Assembly (NCBI GenBank): GCA_002427815.1
Contig: DIZF01000045.1
Location: forward strand, 1-41,561
Length of the DNA stretch: 41,561 nucleotides
DNA from: Ramlibacter tataouinensis
GTDB lineage: Bacteria; Pseudomonadota; Gammaproteobacteria; Burkholderiales; Burkholderiaceae_C
Direction of reading: 5' to 3'
The notes beneath the pieces are model-generated. The model saw nothing but the letters and a program-made list of their open reading frames with translations, searched no databases and was not told the origin of the DNA. This document shows positions 41,488 through 41,561 of this stretch, piece by piece. A program made the position numbers and the translations under genes. The first letter of the stretch is position 1. The number at the start of each line of letters is the position of its first letter.

Positions 41488-41561
41488 TCAGTTGAAGGGT
41501 TCAGCCCGCTTGAGCAATTCTTCCAGCCCCGACTCGTTGGGGTTCGGCGGCTTGCCCGGAG
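41488..41561 (-). CDS. C-terminal end of an unidentified protein, truncated by the window edge
   Basis: The minus strand reads to a TGA at 41490-41488 through 23 codons ending PNESGLEELLKRAEPFN. It is supported as a real coding end by its typical codon use and by the strong terminator 21 bases downstream. The fragment is too short to assign a family. Confidence 0.55.
   Translation of the reverse strand, partial: PGKPPNPNESGLEELLKRAEPFN

Noticed and set aside
1..41561. tRNA, rRNA, prophage or complete insertion sequence
   Set aside because: No cloverleaf gene, rRNA segment, transposase or phage structural gene was recognised on either strand, and gene spacing leaves almost no room for one.

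Overview
The window is chromosomal, high-GC DNA from a betaproteobacterium, most likely order Burkholderiales and close to Comamonadaceae (inferred from gene content and order; no rRNA is present to settle it). Indicators are an aceE-aceF-lpd operon whose E3 carries its own lipoyl domain, an odhA-odhB-lpdA-zapE cluster, a betaproteobacterial proteasome homologue (BPH), a FixL/FixJ-like pair beside the pyruvate dehydrogenase genes, and DUF4124 and DUF465 proteins. Coding density is very high. No tRNA, rRNA, CRISPR array, complete insertion sequence or prophage was seen. No gap between genes exceeds about 225 bases.

Layout. 1-3560 (minus): rluD, scpB and rluB, i.e. two 23S rRNA pseudouridine synthases flanking a chromosome-condensation subunit. 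rluB runs off the left edge with an abnormal glycine-rich tail. 3575-7457: bamD (plus), a DinG/YoaA-type Fe-S helicase with a small DUF465 protein upstream (minus), then a stand-alone PP2C phosphatase (plus). 7546-15004 (minus): odhA, odhB, lpdA, zapE and a small exported coiled-coil protein, the 2-oxoglutarate dehydrogenase complex plus a division ATPase. 15182-16504 (plus): a TPR-methyltransferase fusion. 16511-21438: a possible catabolic module of prpE, an isochorismatase-like hydrolase and a TetR regulator (minus), divergent from an HpaB/AbfD-family flavoprotein (plus), with a 17-bp palindrome between regulator and flavoprotein. 21595-22152 (plus): an exported NlpC/P60 peptidase.

22223-29142 (minus): aceE, aceF, BPH and lpd. 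The four genes form one operon in which a self-compartmentalising protease subunit sits between E2 and E3 of pyruvate dehydrogenase. Divergent from it lie a membrane PAS histidine kinase and a FixJ-type regulator (29367-32584, plus), then folD, the M3 peptidase prlC and a DUF4124-thioredoxin-like protein. The right end has rpiA (minus), pyrD (plus), a two-gene unit of an FAD oxidoreductase and a TonB-dependent receptor (minus), and the last 74 bases of another minus-strand gene with its terminator.

Most of the window is core metabolism: both 2-oxoacid dehydrogenase complexes with separate E3 enzymes, acyl-CoA activation, one-carbon, pentose and pyrimidine enzymes. The parts most worth a second look are the BPH gene inside the pdh operon, the composition switch in the rluB tail, the TetR-controlled flavoprotein that has lost Fe-S ligands, and the two-component system facing aceE.
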